Shown piece by piece: positions 1 through 9,816 of a stretch of 64,000 nt of DNA. Where the stretch lies: assembly GCA_004431415.1 (NCBI GenBank), contig QPMI01000692.1:62001-126000 (forward strand), in the 5' to 3' direction. A program made the translations under genes and the position numbers. Each line of letters opens with the position of its first letter. Position 1 is the first letter of the stretch. The notes under the pieces were generated by a model. That model worked only from the letters and a program-made list of their open reading frames with translations, searched no databases and was not told the DNA's origin. The stretch comes from Cyanophora paradoxa. Taxonomy: Eukaryota > Glaucocystophyceae > Cyanophorales > Cyanophoraceae.

Positions 1-2
1 TC

Positions 3-215
3 CCACAGGAACTCGAACATGGTGATATCTACCACTTCGACACGTCCACTACGGTGCCTCTCATTCGTGAATTCCGCGAATTAAAATAGTTCGACCGCTT
101 GACGATTAAACTCATCGACCATGATGGCGCTCTCTTAGATTTCGGGGTTTGGGCGCGTTATTTCACTTTTGAAATCGAAACCTACGACGCACCGCCCGAA
201 ATGAATTTCTACTAA
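3..215 (+). CDS. C-terminus of a probable PLV minor capsid/penton protein, with in-frame TAG
   Basis: The reading frame is open from the window edge to TAA at 213-215, apart from a TAG at 87-89. The sequence after the TAG (FDRLTIKLIDHDGALLDFG, then a beta-rich tail) resembles the end of minor capsid proteins of polinton-like viruses, where a final strand of the form 'L-x-I-x-hydrophobic-x-D-G-x-L-x-D-F' is common. Its place directly before the major capsid gene fits that order. The start lies outside the window. The TAG is one of four such codons in this element. The assignment rests on my recall of family patterns plus gene order, so the product name is tentative; the frame itself is well supported by continuous coding-like sequence on both sides of the TAG. 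Confidence 0.45.
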
Positions 216-224
216 GCCCTTTAA

Positions 225-239
225 ATTATTTTCTGATCC
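225..239 (+). promoter_or_regulatory. Variant of the PLV promoter motif before the major capsid gene
   Basis: ATTATTTTCTGATCC, 24 bases before the capsid ATG at 263. It shares the ATTATTTTCT core with the stronger copies at 3.3, 3.9, 4.5 and 9.8 kb but lacks CCGG. Confidence 0.4.
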
Positions 240-262
240 CAAAGATAAGAGAAGAAACGCTC

Positions 263-1576
263 ATGGAGACTAACAGCCAATTCCAGCGCCCAACGCTGAA
301 ATCTATGCTCACCACCGATGACTACAAGGATTATTTCCTAAACAAGTCGCTGGTCATTGGAACGTCCTCTGGCACTAAGCCACTTCGAGTTCTGGTCGCC
401 CCCGATACCGAACCAACCAATGCCCTCGGTAACCGAGTAGTTTTCAAAATCCCCCTCTACCATTTCCTGAATGGTCTCGCGCTGCAACTCGACCTTAACC
501 CGATCACCCTCACTGATCTCACGAATGGTATCGCTGGAACTACTGGCTACCTTCGCGTCATTGGATCGCTAATTAAGCGCATTGAAATCTCTCACGCTTC
601 ATTCCGCTATGTTGTCCCAGAAGATTTCGTCACCCAGTATTTTCTACTGATGACTGAACAGGGCGAACTCGATAAGAAACTTCGCTATGTGGGTGGTCTT
701 GTCGGAACCGCTGGTAACACTGTCGGTGGAACCTACGAAATCGATTTACCCTCTCCTTTCGAGAAGGCGATGTTCCCACTTTGCGCTCTGAACTCTGAGA
801 TCACAGTAGAAATCGAATTCAAGGCGCAAGGGGATGGTATTATTGAGGACACGAACAATGTTGCTAATATTGCGGTAACCAACAATGGCGCTTCCCTTCA
901 AGTGCTGAAACCCCGCGTTATTTGCAAGGTCGTAAATGCCGATTAGGCGGTTGTATCTGAGACCATTGCCCGTGTTAAATCGACTGGCATCGCGATCCCC
1001 TACAACGAAATCGGTTTCCTACACACAGATTTCCAGCCGACCGCCTCCGGTTCGCGAGTCAATCTCTCGCAACTCACAGGTGCGGGTCTCATCCACACTC
1101 TCGTATTCTCTGTGCGCCAAAACGCGAAGACGAAGGTGAACAACGGAACTCTCTCGGTTCTGGCTCCTCGTGCACTCAGAACCAACGCTGTAAGCTTCTA
1201 TGTAGAACTCAACAATAACCGCCTTTACTCGAATACTTCGCTTCCTCTCATGATTGCCGCGACCGAACTTCAAGAGAAATATAATTCGGCGATCTTTACC
1301 GAGAGCACAAGCTACCCCGCTCTCACTGGCATTTATTTCGGTGCTGGAAACGGAAAAGCGTCGCTTCTCAACCAAGAGAATACGGGCTACATCGATGCCA
1401 CAGGCACATCGGCGTTCGATCTGGTCTTCGAATTCAACGGTGTCACAACGGCAGCCGAAGGTTCATCAGAATGGTATGCGGGTGCCGCTTATCAGAAGAT
1501 GCAAATTCAGTGCATTGCCCTCGCTCATAACATAATGATAATCACAGGCGACGGTATCCGAAGAGTATCCGCATGA
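263..1576 (+). CDS. MCP: Major capsid protein (double jelly-roll), interrupted by an in-frame TAG
   Basis: The frame runs from ATG 263 to TGA 1574-1576 (437 residues) with a TAG at 944-946; the same frame continues without shift on both sides. The first half contains a strand pattern typical of nucleocytoplasmic-virus and PLV capsid proteins: a core with FKIPLYHFLNG, then a proline-led segment FEKAMFPLCALNSEITVEIEF-like that matches the 'F-P-hydrophobic-x-A-L-x-x-x-E-V-x-I-x-I' signature between the two jelly rolls. The second half is also beta-rich and ends with the aromatic strand expected of jelly roll 2. The length suits a PLV capsid protein. It is followed by the packaging ATPase, as in many PLVs. 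The TAG falls near the end of jelly roll 1, so a true stop would destroy the protein. Identification is by pattern and context. Confidence 0.7.
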
Positions 1577-1621
1577 TTACCACATTCAGTCTTATTTTTC
1601 TATTGTTTTTATAGTGAAAGA

Positions 1622-2488
1622 ATGCAAAAAGGGACGACGCCCATGGATCTCGAGGAATGGAACCCGAAACAGAGGGTGAAACTTCCCGCACGATTTCTCC
1701 TTTTGGCGAAAACCAATTGTGGTAAATCGGTATTCTTAAAGTGGCTGATCAAAGAACTCGAAGACCAGATCTCGTATGTTCTGGTTTTCTAGCCTACGAG
1801 TTTCAACGGTTTCTGGGGACAAATTACAGATGAAGTGCATGATACCTGGAAACCGGAATATGTGGAGTCGATCATAGAAGCCCGCAAAAAAGCCATCATC
1901 GCGGGTAAGAAACCAAAGAATATTCTCATTGTGCTCGACGATTGTTTGGAGTCCGGAACTATCGATCTTTCGCGCGATCATTTGCTAAATAAATTGATGG
2001 CGCAAGGTCGTCATACGTTTTGTTCCGTGGCTCTAATATCGCAGAAACTAACAAAGCTTTCAACGATCATTCGCAGCAATGCGGAGTATATCATATTCCT
2101 TAGCTGGTCAAACATGCGAGAGTTTGAAGCATATCACGAGGAATTCGGGAACATGGATAAAGAGAGTTTCAAACGCATGTTCCAAGAATTCTGTCATAGC
2201 TACCAAGCGATCATTCACGATAATACCGGGTATTCTGTGCGATGGTGGGTCGAAAAAGCCGATATGATCGATGACCATCCGTTTACTAAATTCCACAAGC
2301 GGGCGGCTTTTGAAGAAAAGAAGCGCAAACAGCAAGAGGAGCAAGCGACAAAACCGCCGCCTGTCAAAGATTCGACAACTGTATGCAAAACTTTATCCAA
2401 ATTTGAGCGTGAGCTTGAAGGTATCCCCAAACTTTCGCAAATTTCGCCCAAGAAAAAGAAAATGTTAATCAAATGTAAGAGAAGATAA
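1622..2488 (+). CDS. A32/FtsK-type DNA-packaging ATPase, interrupted by an in-frame TAG
   Basis: The open frame runs from ATG 1622 to TAA 2486-2488 (288 residues) except for a TAG at 1790-1792. The Walker A region reads LLAKTNCGKS near residue 35; the Walker B region reads NILIVLDD near residue 100. These are followed by a conserved Q in ALISQKLTKL and an R-x-N segment, the usual order in A32-like ATPases that drive genome packaging into icosahedral capsids. The first Gly of Walker A is Ala here. The TAG lies between Walker A and Walker B, just before PTSFNGFW, so the downstream frame alone (first ATG 1835) would lack the nucleotide-binding loop. The basic C-terminus ends in a Lys/Arg cluster. 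Frame continuity across the TAG argues that it is either read through or a recent nonsense change. Confidence 0.75.
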
Positions 2489-2490
2489 TC

Positions 2491-3174
2491 ATGGTCTACC
2501 GAAAGAAGCCTCAAACCATTCAAACGGTCGCTTCTGGTAATCCTAATCGCGGACTTGAAGAGTCTGGATTAACGTCGGGCGGCGGTCTCGAAATGCCCCA
2601 ATATCTTATAGACACTTCGCCAGAAGAGGTCGCCAAGCAAGAGGCGATTATTGCGAGTGCCACCGCGGACAAGGGCAACCAAGATAGCGGTAAACGCCGA
2701 ATGGAGGATTTAGCTACTGTAAAACCACAGATTGGAGGCGGCTCCATCGATGAAGCAACCGACAAAGTACTCAAAGCGCAAGTTGTCGCAAGCCAGCACA
2801 AGACACAAGACGTCCCGAAAGCCGCCGAAACCGAGCTTAAAAAGCGCGGATCCTATCAAAAACACACGGTTCCTGTTGACGTTGTCATGAGCTTCGAAGA
2901 GAAAGTGCGAGACCTTGAAATGAAAGTCTCTAACTATGAGAAATGGATGCAAGATTATAACGAACGCAAGAAATTAAAGGGTCTCGTAAAGAAAGAGATC
3001 TCCAAACTCGGATTAAAGCAAAAGGTCGACGTAGAGGAGATTAAAAAGGAGGAAAAGACAGATGCGCAAGCCGTTACTCGTCAGCAATCGGTCGCCCCGC
3101 AATATGCACATATAGTGCCGACTGCACCAGCGAATTTCGCGGCAATGCTCGGTGGTAAACGCCATATCCGCTAA
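2491..3174 (+). CDS. Unknown PLV protein with a coiled-coil segment
   Basis: 227 residues, starting 2 bases after the ATPase stop, so probably co-transcribed with it. I recognise no family. The N-terminal half is Gly/Ser/Thr/Gln-rich and probably disordered. Residues about 130-185 (FEEKVRDLEMKVSNYEKW onward) form a charged amphipathic helix with heptad-like spacing. The end is Ala/Pro-rich and finishes in a basic KRHIR tail. Position after capsid and ATPase genes suggests a virion or assembly protein, but that is inference. No in-frame TAG is present. The stop overlaps the next possible start (TAATG). Confidence 0.6.
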   Translation: MVYRKKPQTIQTVASGNPNRGLEESGLTSGGGLEMPQYLIDTSPEEVAKQEAIIASATADKGNQDSGKRRMEDLATVKPQIGGGSIDEATDKVLKAQVVASQHKTQDVPKAAETELKKRGSYQKHTVPVDVVMSFEEKVRDLEMKVSNYEKWMQDYNERKKLKGLVKKEISKLGLKQKVDVEEIKKEEKTDAQAVTRQQSVAPQYAHIVPTAPANFAAMLGGKRHIR

Positions 3175-3323
3175 TGACTGTGAATATCCGCAAGGCAAAG
3201 CTGAACCCGCCCGTATTTAGAGCGGGTCTTAATATGAACGCCCTTGCAAAACGGGCATGTGGGTTCTGTAAACAGCATTATAAGTTCGACCAACTCATAA
3301 GGAAACACACGAGCAAGCAATAG
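3174..3323 (+). CDS. Possible 49-residue protein with a CxxC...H pattern
   Basis: ATG at 3174 overlaps the previous stop (TAATG) and the frame ends at TAG 3321-3323. The product is basic and has CGFCKQHYKF followed by a late His, which could be a small metal-binding knuckle. If TAG were read as an amino acid, the frame would run on through the promoter motif of the next gene to a TAA, which is a mild argument that TAG is a stop here. No family recognised. Confidence 0.3.
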   Translation: MTVNIRKAKLNPPVFRAGLNMNALAKRACGFCKQHYKFDQLIRKHTSKQ

Positions 3324-3333
3324 CCTCATTCCC

Positions 3334-3350
3334 TTTTATTTTCTCCGATA
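3334..3350 (+). promoter_or_regulatory. PLV promoter motif
   Basis: TTTTATTTTCTCCGATA, 28 bases before the ATG at 3379. Confidence 0.55.
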
Positions 3351-3378
3351 TTTAATACGTTGCCCAATTGTAGGGTCG

Positions 3379-3813
3379 ATGAATTTCATCACACAATGCA
3401 TCGAAATGTTTCATTTACATTTCATATCTCACTGTAAGTCCGGATGCTGCGACACAACCGTAGAGGTTGATATTACCGATGAAGACCATGGAGGTAGGCG
3501 CCTTTCTGTATATTCTAACCACAGCGACAATCACAACCACCCACGATCTCGATCACCCTCGCCTGTGACCGCGGCTATGAGTTCCAATATCGAAACCGCT
3601 CAGATAGAGGACGTGCATGTAGAGCATATTAGAAGGCGCTCATGTCCTGAGTTTGTGGAAGGTCATTTGCGCGCTGACTCCCCTTATCCGATGTATAGAT
3701 TGGATCAAATGGCATTAGGCGACGATGAAAATGTAACGAACCCTTATGTTTATCCTCAGCAACCTTATGTATATCCTCAGCAACAAGAAAGAACCGTCTG
3801 GAATGGTTATTGA
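3379..3813 (+). CDS. Unknown PLV protein with a Cys/His N-terminus and PYVYPQQ repeats
   Basis: 144 residues from ATG 3379 to TGA 3811-3813, with a promoter-motif copy just upstream. The first 30 residues are rich in His and Cys (CIEMFHLHFISHCKSGCC). The middle is Ser/Arg/His-rich and probably disordered. The C-terminus carries two direct copies of PYVYPQQ, reminiscent of late-domain or tether-like proline motifs, but no exact known motif is present. No family recognised; the function is unknown. Confidence 0.5.
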   Translation: MNFITQCIEMFHLHFISHCKSGCCDTTVEVDITDEDHGGRRLSVYSNHSDNHNHPRSRSPSPVTAAMSSNIETAQIEDVHVEHIRRRSCPEFVEGHLRADSPYPMYRLDQMALGDDENVTNPYVYPQQPYVYPQQQERTVWNGY

Positions 3814-3915
3814 GCGGTGAATTTTGGTGGCGATTGTATCGAGCCAAGGGCAAAAATTGAAGGTTTCGGTTAAAGGTTTTTAAGGGCAAGGGAAATAATA
3901 CAGAGTGACAAAAAA

Positions 3916-3933
3916 CTATTTTCTCCGGTTATA
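3916..3933 (+). promoter_or_regulatory. PLV promoter motif
   Basis: CTATTTTCTCCGGTTATA, 4 bases before the ATG at 3938. Such a short gap suggests a very short 5' leader. Confidence 0.6.
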
Positions 3934-3937
3934 GTAA

Positions 3938-4351
3938 ATGGCGAAACCCAAGATTTCAAACCAAGAGGCGATGGCGGCACAGCAGGAAAAGCGCAGACCC
4001 GGGCGACCGAAAAAGGTGATCACAGAAGAGGAGAAGGCGGAGAGATTAAGATTAAAACGCGAAAAAGACGCCGAGCGGCAGCGAAACAAGCATCAGAGAC
4101 AGAAGGAGGAGCGATTAGCCGCCGGGGAAGCGACTGTATTTACCCCGGAACAGCTACAAAAGATTGCAATTCGTAAACAGCAGCGATACCAAGACGATGA
4201 AGAGTATCGGGAGAAAATCCGAGAGAAGGCAAGGGAATACCAACGCAGAAAGAGAGCGGAACGAAAGCTGTATCCGCCGGTGAAGCCCCAGCCGCAAAAG
4301 CCCGCTGGAAGACCCCGAAAGCATGTGGTCGAGAACGCGAAAAATCCGTAG
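3938..4351 (+). CDS. Basic helical protein with two AT-hook motifs
   Basis: 137 residues. An AT-hook core occurs near the N-terminus (RRPGRPKK, about residues 19-26) and another near the C-terminus (KPAGRPRK, about 120-127). AT-hooks bind the minor groove of AT-rich DNA. Between them lies a long Lys/Arg/Glu-rich helix. The product is therefore likely a DNA-binding or genome-condensing protein of the virus, or a regulator. The frame ends at TAG 4349-4351; if TAG is a sense codon in this element the protein would gain about ten residues and stop at TGA 4379-4381. A strong promoter motif lies immediately upstream. Confidence 0.55.
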   Translation: MAKPKISNQEAMAAQQEKRRPGRPKKVITEEEKAERLRLKREKDAERQRNKHQRQKEERLAAGEATVFTPEQLQKIAIRKQQRYQDDEEYREKIREKAREYQRRKRAERKLYPPVKPQPQKPAGRPRKHVVENAKNP

Positions 4352-4483
4352 CGGAAAGTATCCATACGATGCAAAAAATGATTGATTTTTTACCTCCCTT
4401 TTTATTCCCCGTATCGGTCAAAAAAGCACTTAAAGAATTGGCGACAAGGGTATGAAAAGGAAAATTTGGTAGATTGCGCCGAA

Positions 4484-4501
4484 ATTATTTTCTCCGGTTA
4501 T
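4484..4501 (+). promoter_or_regulatory. PLV promoter motif before the polymerase gene
   Basis: ATTATTTTCTCCGGTTAT, 19 bases before the ATG at 4521; the best match to the element-wide consensus. Confidence 0.6.
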
Positions 4502-5180
4502 TTTAAAAGAACTAATAGAGATGCCGCGCGCAACCAAAAAAATCGCTAACAATGTTCGGGACGAAATTATCGGATACATTATGCAGGGATTGAGTCAGGA
4601 TTTGCTAACCGAAGAACAGGCGCATTGGGCGATGCACAACACAATGAACCGGAAGCCCAAGCTCCAAACGCTGATAGATATTCGGGATACTCTGAATGGC
4701 ATCATTAATCCCCGCGTTTTCCGCAGGGCAGAGCGGAAAGAGAAGCGCGCCGCTCGCACCCAAGTTAATATAGAAAAGCAAAAGCAAAAAGAACAAGAGG
4801 CGAAGCGTTTACAGCGCTTCGATCGCAAACAAAAACAGAAACGGGCGAAAGAGAAGAAGCTTCAAGCGAAGCAACTTAAAGAAGAGCGTAAAGCGTTAGA
4901 GGATGCGATTAAACGCATTATTCTCGATCCAATCGCCGCATACGATCCGGAAACTCTCGCAACAATTACGTTCAAGCTATGGGGACCTGGATCCGGTGCT
5001 CGGTCGTCGGAGGTAATTGTTATTCCCGGAATTCCCGGAACATATATAAAAGACAGAACCTTTGTCACCTACAAGAATATAAGAGAGACAGTTTCGGTGA
5101 GGGTGTTGCGAAACTTTGCTCTGGCAAAAATCGATAGAGTGTATGGAATTCTCACCGCTCAAAATCGTTATTATTCGGAA

Positions 5181-5190
5181 GAGAGAGAGA
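5181..5190 (+). repeat. (GA)5 microsatellite at a frameshift
   Basis: Coding sequence continues in the upstream frame to this run and in a frame offset by +2 after it. One extra GA unit accounts exactly for the shift. Confidence 0.6.
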
Positions 5191-6242
5191 TTCAATCTTC
5201 GATTTACTCGAAAACTACGATGAATTGAAGATTGGTCTGGGAACTTTCGCACAAGCATACGAGATGTTCTTCTTTAAGACACCACCAACCGAGGAACAGA
5301 AAAAACTACGCAAAGGTTTCGATGATTTTGGCGGCAGTGTCGATGATGCCTTTATAACTGTTCATGAGGTCGTGATCTATGGGGACGAAGGTGTCGAAGA
5401 TGACGGAGCCGGTGCTATACCTGGAAATCGCTATGGGTTTCTGGATGAGGAGCTTACGGACAGTATGCGATGCACCGCGATTATGAGCAAATTCACAGAC
5501 TACACATTAAATCCAAACGCGTCTGAGTTCGAAGATATTATTGAGCTTCCCAAATCATCGACATCTAACGCTTGCGGCTATGATATGATCATCTCCACAT
5601 GGGGAGCGTCCATTAAAAAGTGTCAGGAGGCGCCAAAACCGCGATATACTGACTTAACTATGTCGTACGACGGTCTCTATAAATTCTTTCACGGTCGTGA
5701 ACGCACACCTGGCGACTCTCTGGCTCTCACGCTCCGCCACATCGAGAAATTCTGTAAGAGAATCCAGACAGGCTTCCGCGTCTTTGATGTCGACGGAAAG
5801 TTAGTATACAAATTCGCGGCGGAATCAATTAACAAAAACATCTTTCCCCGCAATATTCACTTTATGATTCACAACAAGCATATTTATATATTCAACGATA
5901 ACATCAAGTCGCTCGAAATGCGCATGGCAAAGATGGAGGTCGAAGAGCTCGATGATCATGTTCCTAAGTCGACCTCTTCGTTAGCACTATACAAAATTCC
6001 GACGTGTCTTACTCACGATATCTTCGCGCACACATCCAAGGATCTGTTAAAGATCACGCAATTAAAACTATCGCCCGACGAGCGCAGTTTCATCCGCATT
6101 CTTTATACTGGGCGCGAAGGTCTGGAAGGTCTTCTATTTACGTTCCTGAAAATGCGATATGAGCCCGCTGTGAAGCTAACACCATCGAAACAAATCGACA
6201 GCATCACATTCAAAGCTAATGGCTCGATGTTCTCTATCAAAG

Positions 6243-6268
6243 ATCCACGCACAACATCCACGCACAAC
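6243..6268 (+). repeat. 13-bp tandem duplication that frameshifts the polymerase gene
   Basis: ATCCACGCACAAC occurs twice in direct succession (6243-6255, 6256-6268). Thirteen bases give a +1 shift, and the coding frame changes by exactly that amount across the repeat. Confidence 0.85.
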
Positions 6269-7466
6269 AGACCACTTTATTGAGCAAGATTTCGAAACAG
6301 AAGAGTATTATAATAAGGTCTGTGAAATCGGTAAGGGGTTCCGCGAGTCGCTACTAAATGCGACGAATATCTCACATTACAGTCCGAACATGCGCGAAAT
6401 TCTCACGCACTACAAGCGATCCGCACTAAGCGGCTTTTTCTATAAGCCGAACCCGAAAGCTACCTACACAGCTGTCGATATGGCGAAGTGCTACCCTTCG
6501 ATACTGAAAGGCATGCAATATCTTCCGAAATACAATGTATTCGATGACTTCGTTCCCTTTAAAGCGGGAAGCGATATTCTCGAATACGCGATCTACTACG
6601 TGCGCGTGGTCGCGTTTGAGAGAGAGCAAGCGACTTTCGCCGACGACGAGGACATTGATTATGATGCCGCCGTTTCCCGCAAGATTGATGGAATCGAAAT
6701 TATTCTGGATCGCGCATTTTCCGTGAGTGGTCGCTGTTATAATTTCATGACAGGCTACACTCTCTCCATGCATTGGGCGGACGTAAAGGACAAGATAGAG
6801 ATTATCGCGGTCGCGGAGCCTTCGCATTTGGTGCCCAATACGTCGATCGCTGAGATGCAAAAAGTGCTGTCAAGCGACATTCAAACCACAGATAAGAAGC
6901 ACATTTTAGTGAAAGAGATCGGAATGCTCGGCAAATTCCAAGACTCGCAAACATCCACGAAAATGTTCTACAACCGTGCCGAGGCTGAGAGGTTCGCCCA
7001 AGAATGCGGAGGAACAGTAGAGGTGTTTACTTTCAATCCTAAGAATTCGAAACGTGTCAAAACTCTTAGCGAATTCGAAGGTCACATCTATTTCGTTAAG
7101 ATCAGCTCCCACCGCGAGCTCGTTAACGGATTCCTTCCTATCCACTTTCATATTTACGATCGTAACCGTGCCAATATGTTTGCGCAATACAAGCGCCTGA
7201 CAGCGCGCGGGCACAAGGTTGCCGGGATCAGAACGGACTGTCTATATATCGAAGGTTCATGGACAAGTAAGAAAGAGTTCGACCGAAATGCGTTTGAGAA
7301 CATGGGCAAATTCAGCTATATTCCCGGGAAAAGATGCCCTGAGAATGCACTCCGCCCACCGCGGGGTGTAACTCTCGAATTTCAGGATCCCGAGACACTC
7401 ATTAACCGGTTCTCGCTGAGGGACGAATTTAATCCGGAGTGCTTTCATTGGGTTGCGGAGCTCCAT

Positions 7467-7506
7467 TAACGTCCTGAGTCTACGCATAACGTCCTGAGTC
7501 TACGCA
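7467..7506 (+). repeat. 20-bp tandem duplication at the polymerase-helicase junction
   Basis: TAACGTCCTGAGTCTACGCA occurs twice in succession (7467-7486, 7487-7506). The first copy starts with the TAA that ends the polymerase frame. The frame is the same on both sides, so removing exactly one 20-bp unit does not repair it; an additional change or a larger deletion must have happened here. Confidence 0.85.
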
Positions 7507-8423
7507 TTAACAAGCGGCACAAGAAGGAGACAGACCGTGAATTAATTCGGGCGATTAAAGAGGATCTCTTCGAAAACGGACTCGAAGCCTCACAGATCAT
7601 TTCAAAATACGGCTTACCGACAATTAATGATCTAAACGCTATTCCCGACGGCTACTTTGGCATCGCTTACAGAAACGAAATGACCTTAGCCTATAACAAA
7701 CTGATGCACGATAGACGGAAAGTAAATATTGCAACCGTAGAGGTCAACGGTATCAAATTCTACAAAGGTCTGGAAGTCGTTTGTCGCGGGTATCTACGCA
7801 TTTCGCGATCTGAGGGTGAGTCTATTAATGCATACACAAATTACACCTATCGAATCACCAAAATCACAAAGCAAATGGTCACATTAACTGACGTTTTCGA
7901 TGGCGTCACGTTCGAGGTTCCGTGCGCGATGTTAGAACATTTTTCTCTCCCTTATGCAGGAACAGGTCATTCAACGCAAGGTCTCACACTTGATTCGGGC
8001 ATTGTCATTTGTGAGGCTACGTTCCGCTATACCACTCGCGAATGGTTCTATACCGCTCTCACTCGTAACCGCGATCTGTCCACTGTGCTGATTTATACAC
8101 CGATTCACAGATTCCAAGGAAAGAGCGACTACATCGAATATCTGAAAACGAAGATCCGCGGATATAAATGTCAGGATCAGCGTGCCGGGCGCGATTTCGA
8201 CGAAGCGGATTATATTACGCCGGAGTGGATATTAGAGCGCAAGAAGCAACAGAAGGGCGCCTGTGCGATCTGTTCCCTTCCGATTCCGATTGAGCCGCAA
8301 GATCCGAATTACAAGCTCGTCGTGGATCGCATTAACAACAGGCGCCCACATCTTAAAGACAATTGTCAACTCGCGCATCACGGGTGCAATTGCAGCAAAA
8401 AATAAACAGGTTTAATTAGAAGA

Positions 8424-9806
8424 ATGTCACGGATCGTTAGAAGGGTAGCGGGCGAGGAAACGGAGACCACCATACTACCTATCGCGGTTCCTGAAACTGA
8501 GCAAGTCCCCCAAAAAATTACAAAACGCCAAGCAAAATCAAATTTATTAGGATATGTTCCTTTTAGCATTGCTAACCCGTCCTCTAAGATCGTGCGACGC
8601 ATGTATGACCCAAAGACAGGTTTTAAGAACCCGTCCGCGATATACGAAGAGCTGAGAAAAGAGGACAAGACCCTCACACTGAAAGAAGTGCAAGATGTCG
8701 CAGCGAAACAGGAATTTATGCAGATCAACAAGAAGCCCCCCGCACCGACCCAAACCGCTTTCATTCCCATCACAGCCCCGCCGTGGTGCTATCAAGCGGA
8801 TCTCATTTTTTATCTCTCATATGGCAATTATAATTCCGGCTACATTGCAGTCCTTACTCTCATTGAGATGACAAGCCGAAAAGCATATGCCAAGAAGTTA
8901 AAAAATAAGGAGGGCGCAAGTGTTGCCGCCGCTTTTGCGGAGATGCTCACAGAGCTTCCGGCTCCAATGAATCGATTGGAGACAGATAACGGCTCAGAAT
9001 TCATCGCGAAGGAGTTTCAGGAGGTCGTAAAAAATAATGGAATAGAGCACCGCTTTAAACAGGTCGGAGATCACACTTCGCTGGGAATTATGAATCGCTT
9101 TCATTTGACCTTAAAAACGATGATAAATAATTACTGTGTCGCTTATAACACAGTGCGATTTATGGATAAATTGGACGACTTCGTTTTCAATTATAATAAC
9201 ACCATTCACAGAACCATAGGAATGAAACCCGCGGATGTTAAGCTTTCTGATATGGAGCGGATCCGAGCGGCTATTATTTCAAGGAAGAACACAATCGTAA
9301 AGGATATATTCAGCGACTTTAAGCCGGGTCTCCACGTCCGTGTATTATAGCCGAGATCAAAGTTTGATAAAGGAGCAACACAAAGGTATAGCCGAGAGGT
9401 CTACAAAATTGCGGGAAGGAGAGGAAACGCGATAGAGGTGCAAGATGCAGCCGGGAACGTAATGCCGAAGCTTTTTAAGCCGCACGAGTTGCAAATCATT
9501 ACAGAGGTCGAAGCTGTGGTGGAGCCATCAGGCAACGCTATTTTAGCGGCTGATGTAGAGGCAGCTTCTATCCGGCAGGTTCAAAAAGAAGGCATAGATG
9601 TCGCAGCAAGTGTTCCAAAAGGCGCATTATTGGAAAATCGCGCAGAAAAGACAAAGAGGGCGCTGAGAGAGCTCGCTAAACTCACGATTGCCGGCACTGA
9701 GAAGCTCTCTGAGGTAAACAGTCAGCGGTGGTATAAATCATTCAAGAATCAGAGCGCAAGCTATACAGCCCCTACTACGCGCATTCTTCGGTCATCTCGT
9801 TCATAA
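8424..9806 (+). CDS. RVE-type (retroviral-like) integrase of the PLV, interrupted by an in-frame TAG
   Basis: The frame is open from ATG 8424 to TAA 9804-9806 (460 residues) except for a TAG at 9348-9350. The N-terminal region matches the helical pre-catalytic part of Maverick/polinton integrases. The core has the first Asp in WCYQADL, the second in LETDNGSEF, and a helix GIMNRFHLTLKT at the site where the third catalytic residue (normally Glu, as in 'VERFNRTLK') is expected. Here that position is Asn (AAT), so the enzyme may be dead. After the TAG the frame continues with a typical integrase tail (RYSREVYKI, then FKPHELQII), followed by an Ala/Glu-rich extension. The integrase would insert the linear viral genome into host DNA. 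Confidence 0.8.
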
Positions 9807-9816
9807 CAAACCCCGA

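Larger units (their letters stand above)
4521..8405 (+). pseudogene. polB: Protein-primed family B DNA polymerase fused to an SF1 helicase remnant and an HNH-like domain; broken
   Basis: One long ancestral frame is split by three lesions. Part 1 (4521-5190) is a Lys/Arg/Gln-rich coiled helix followed by a globular segment. An extra GA in the (GA)5 run at 5181-5190 shifts the frame. Part 2 (about 5183-6255) is the N-terminal polymerase region. A 13-bp tandem duplication (6243-6268) shifts it again. Part 3 (to 7466) has PolB motif A (DMAKCYPSI, near 6477), a motif B-like segment with NGFLPIHFHIYDRNR (near 7125), and motif C as RTDCLYI (near 7231). TAA 7467-7469 sits on a 20-bp duplication, after which the same frame continues with SF1 helicase sequence: IAYRNEM, then HSTQGLTLD (motif V) and YTALTR (motif VI). 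The C-terminus has CAICSLPI and a late H/C cluster like an HNH nuclease. The helicase Walker A and B motifs are absent. Confidence 0.75.

Noticed and set aside
7467-7506. Simple repair of the polymerase-helicase frame by removing one 20-bp copy
   Set aside because: Removing 20 bases leaves TAA in frame and shifts the helicase; only a 21-base change would join them, so the lesion is not a plain duplication.
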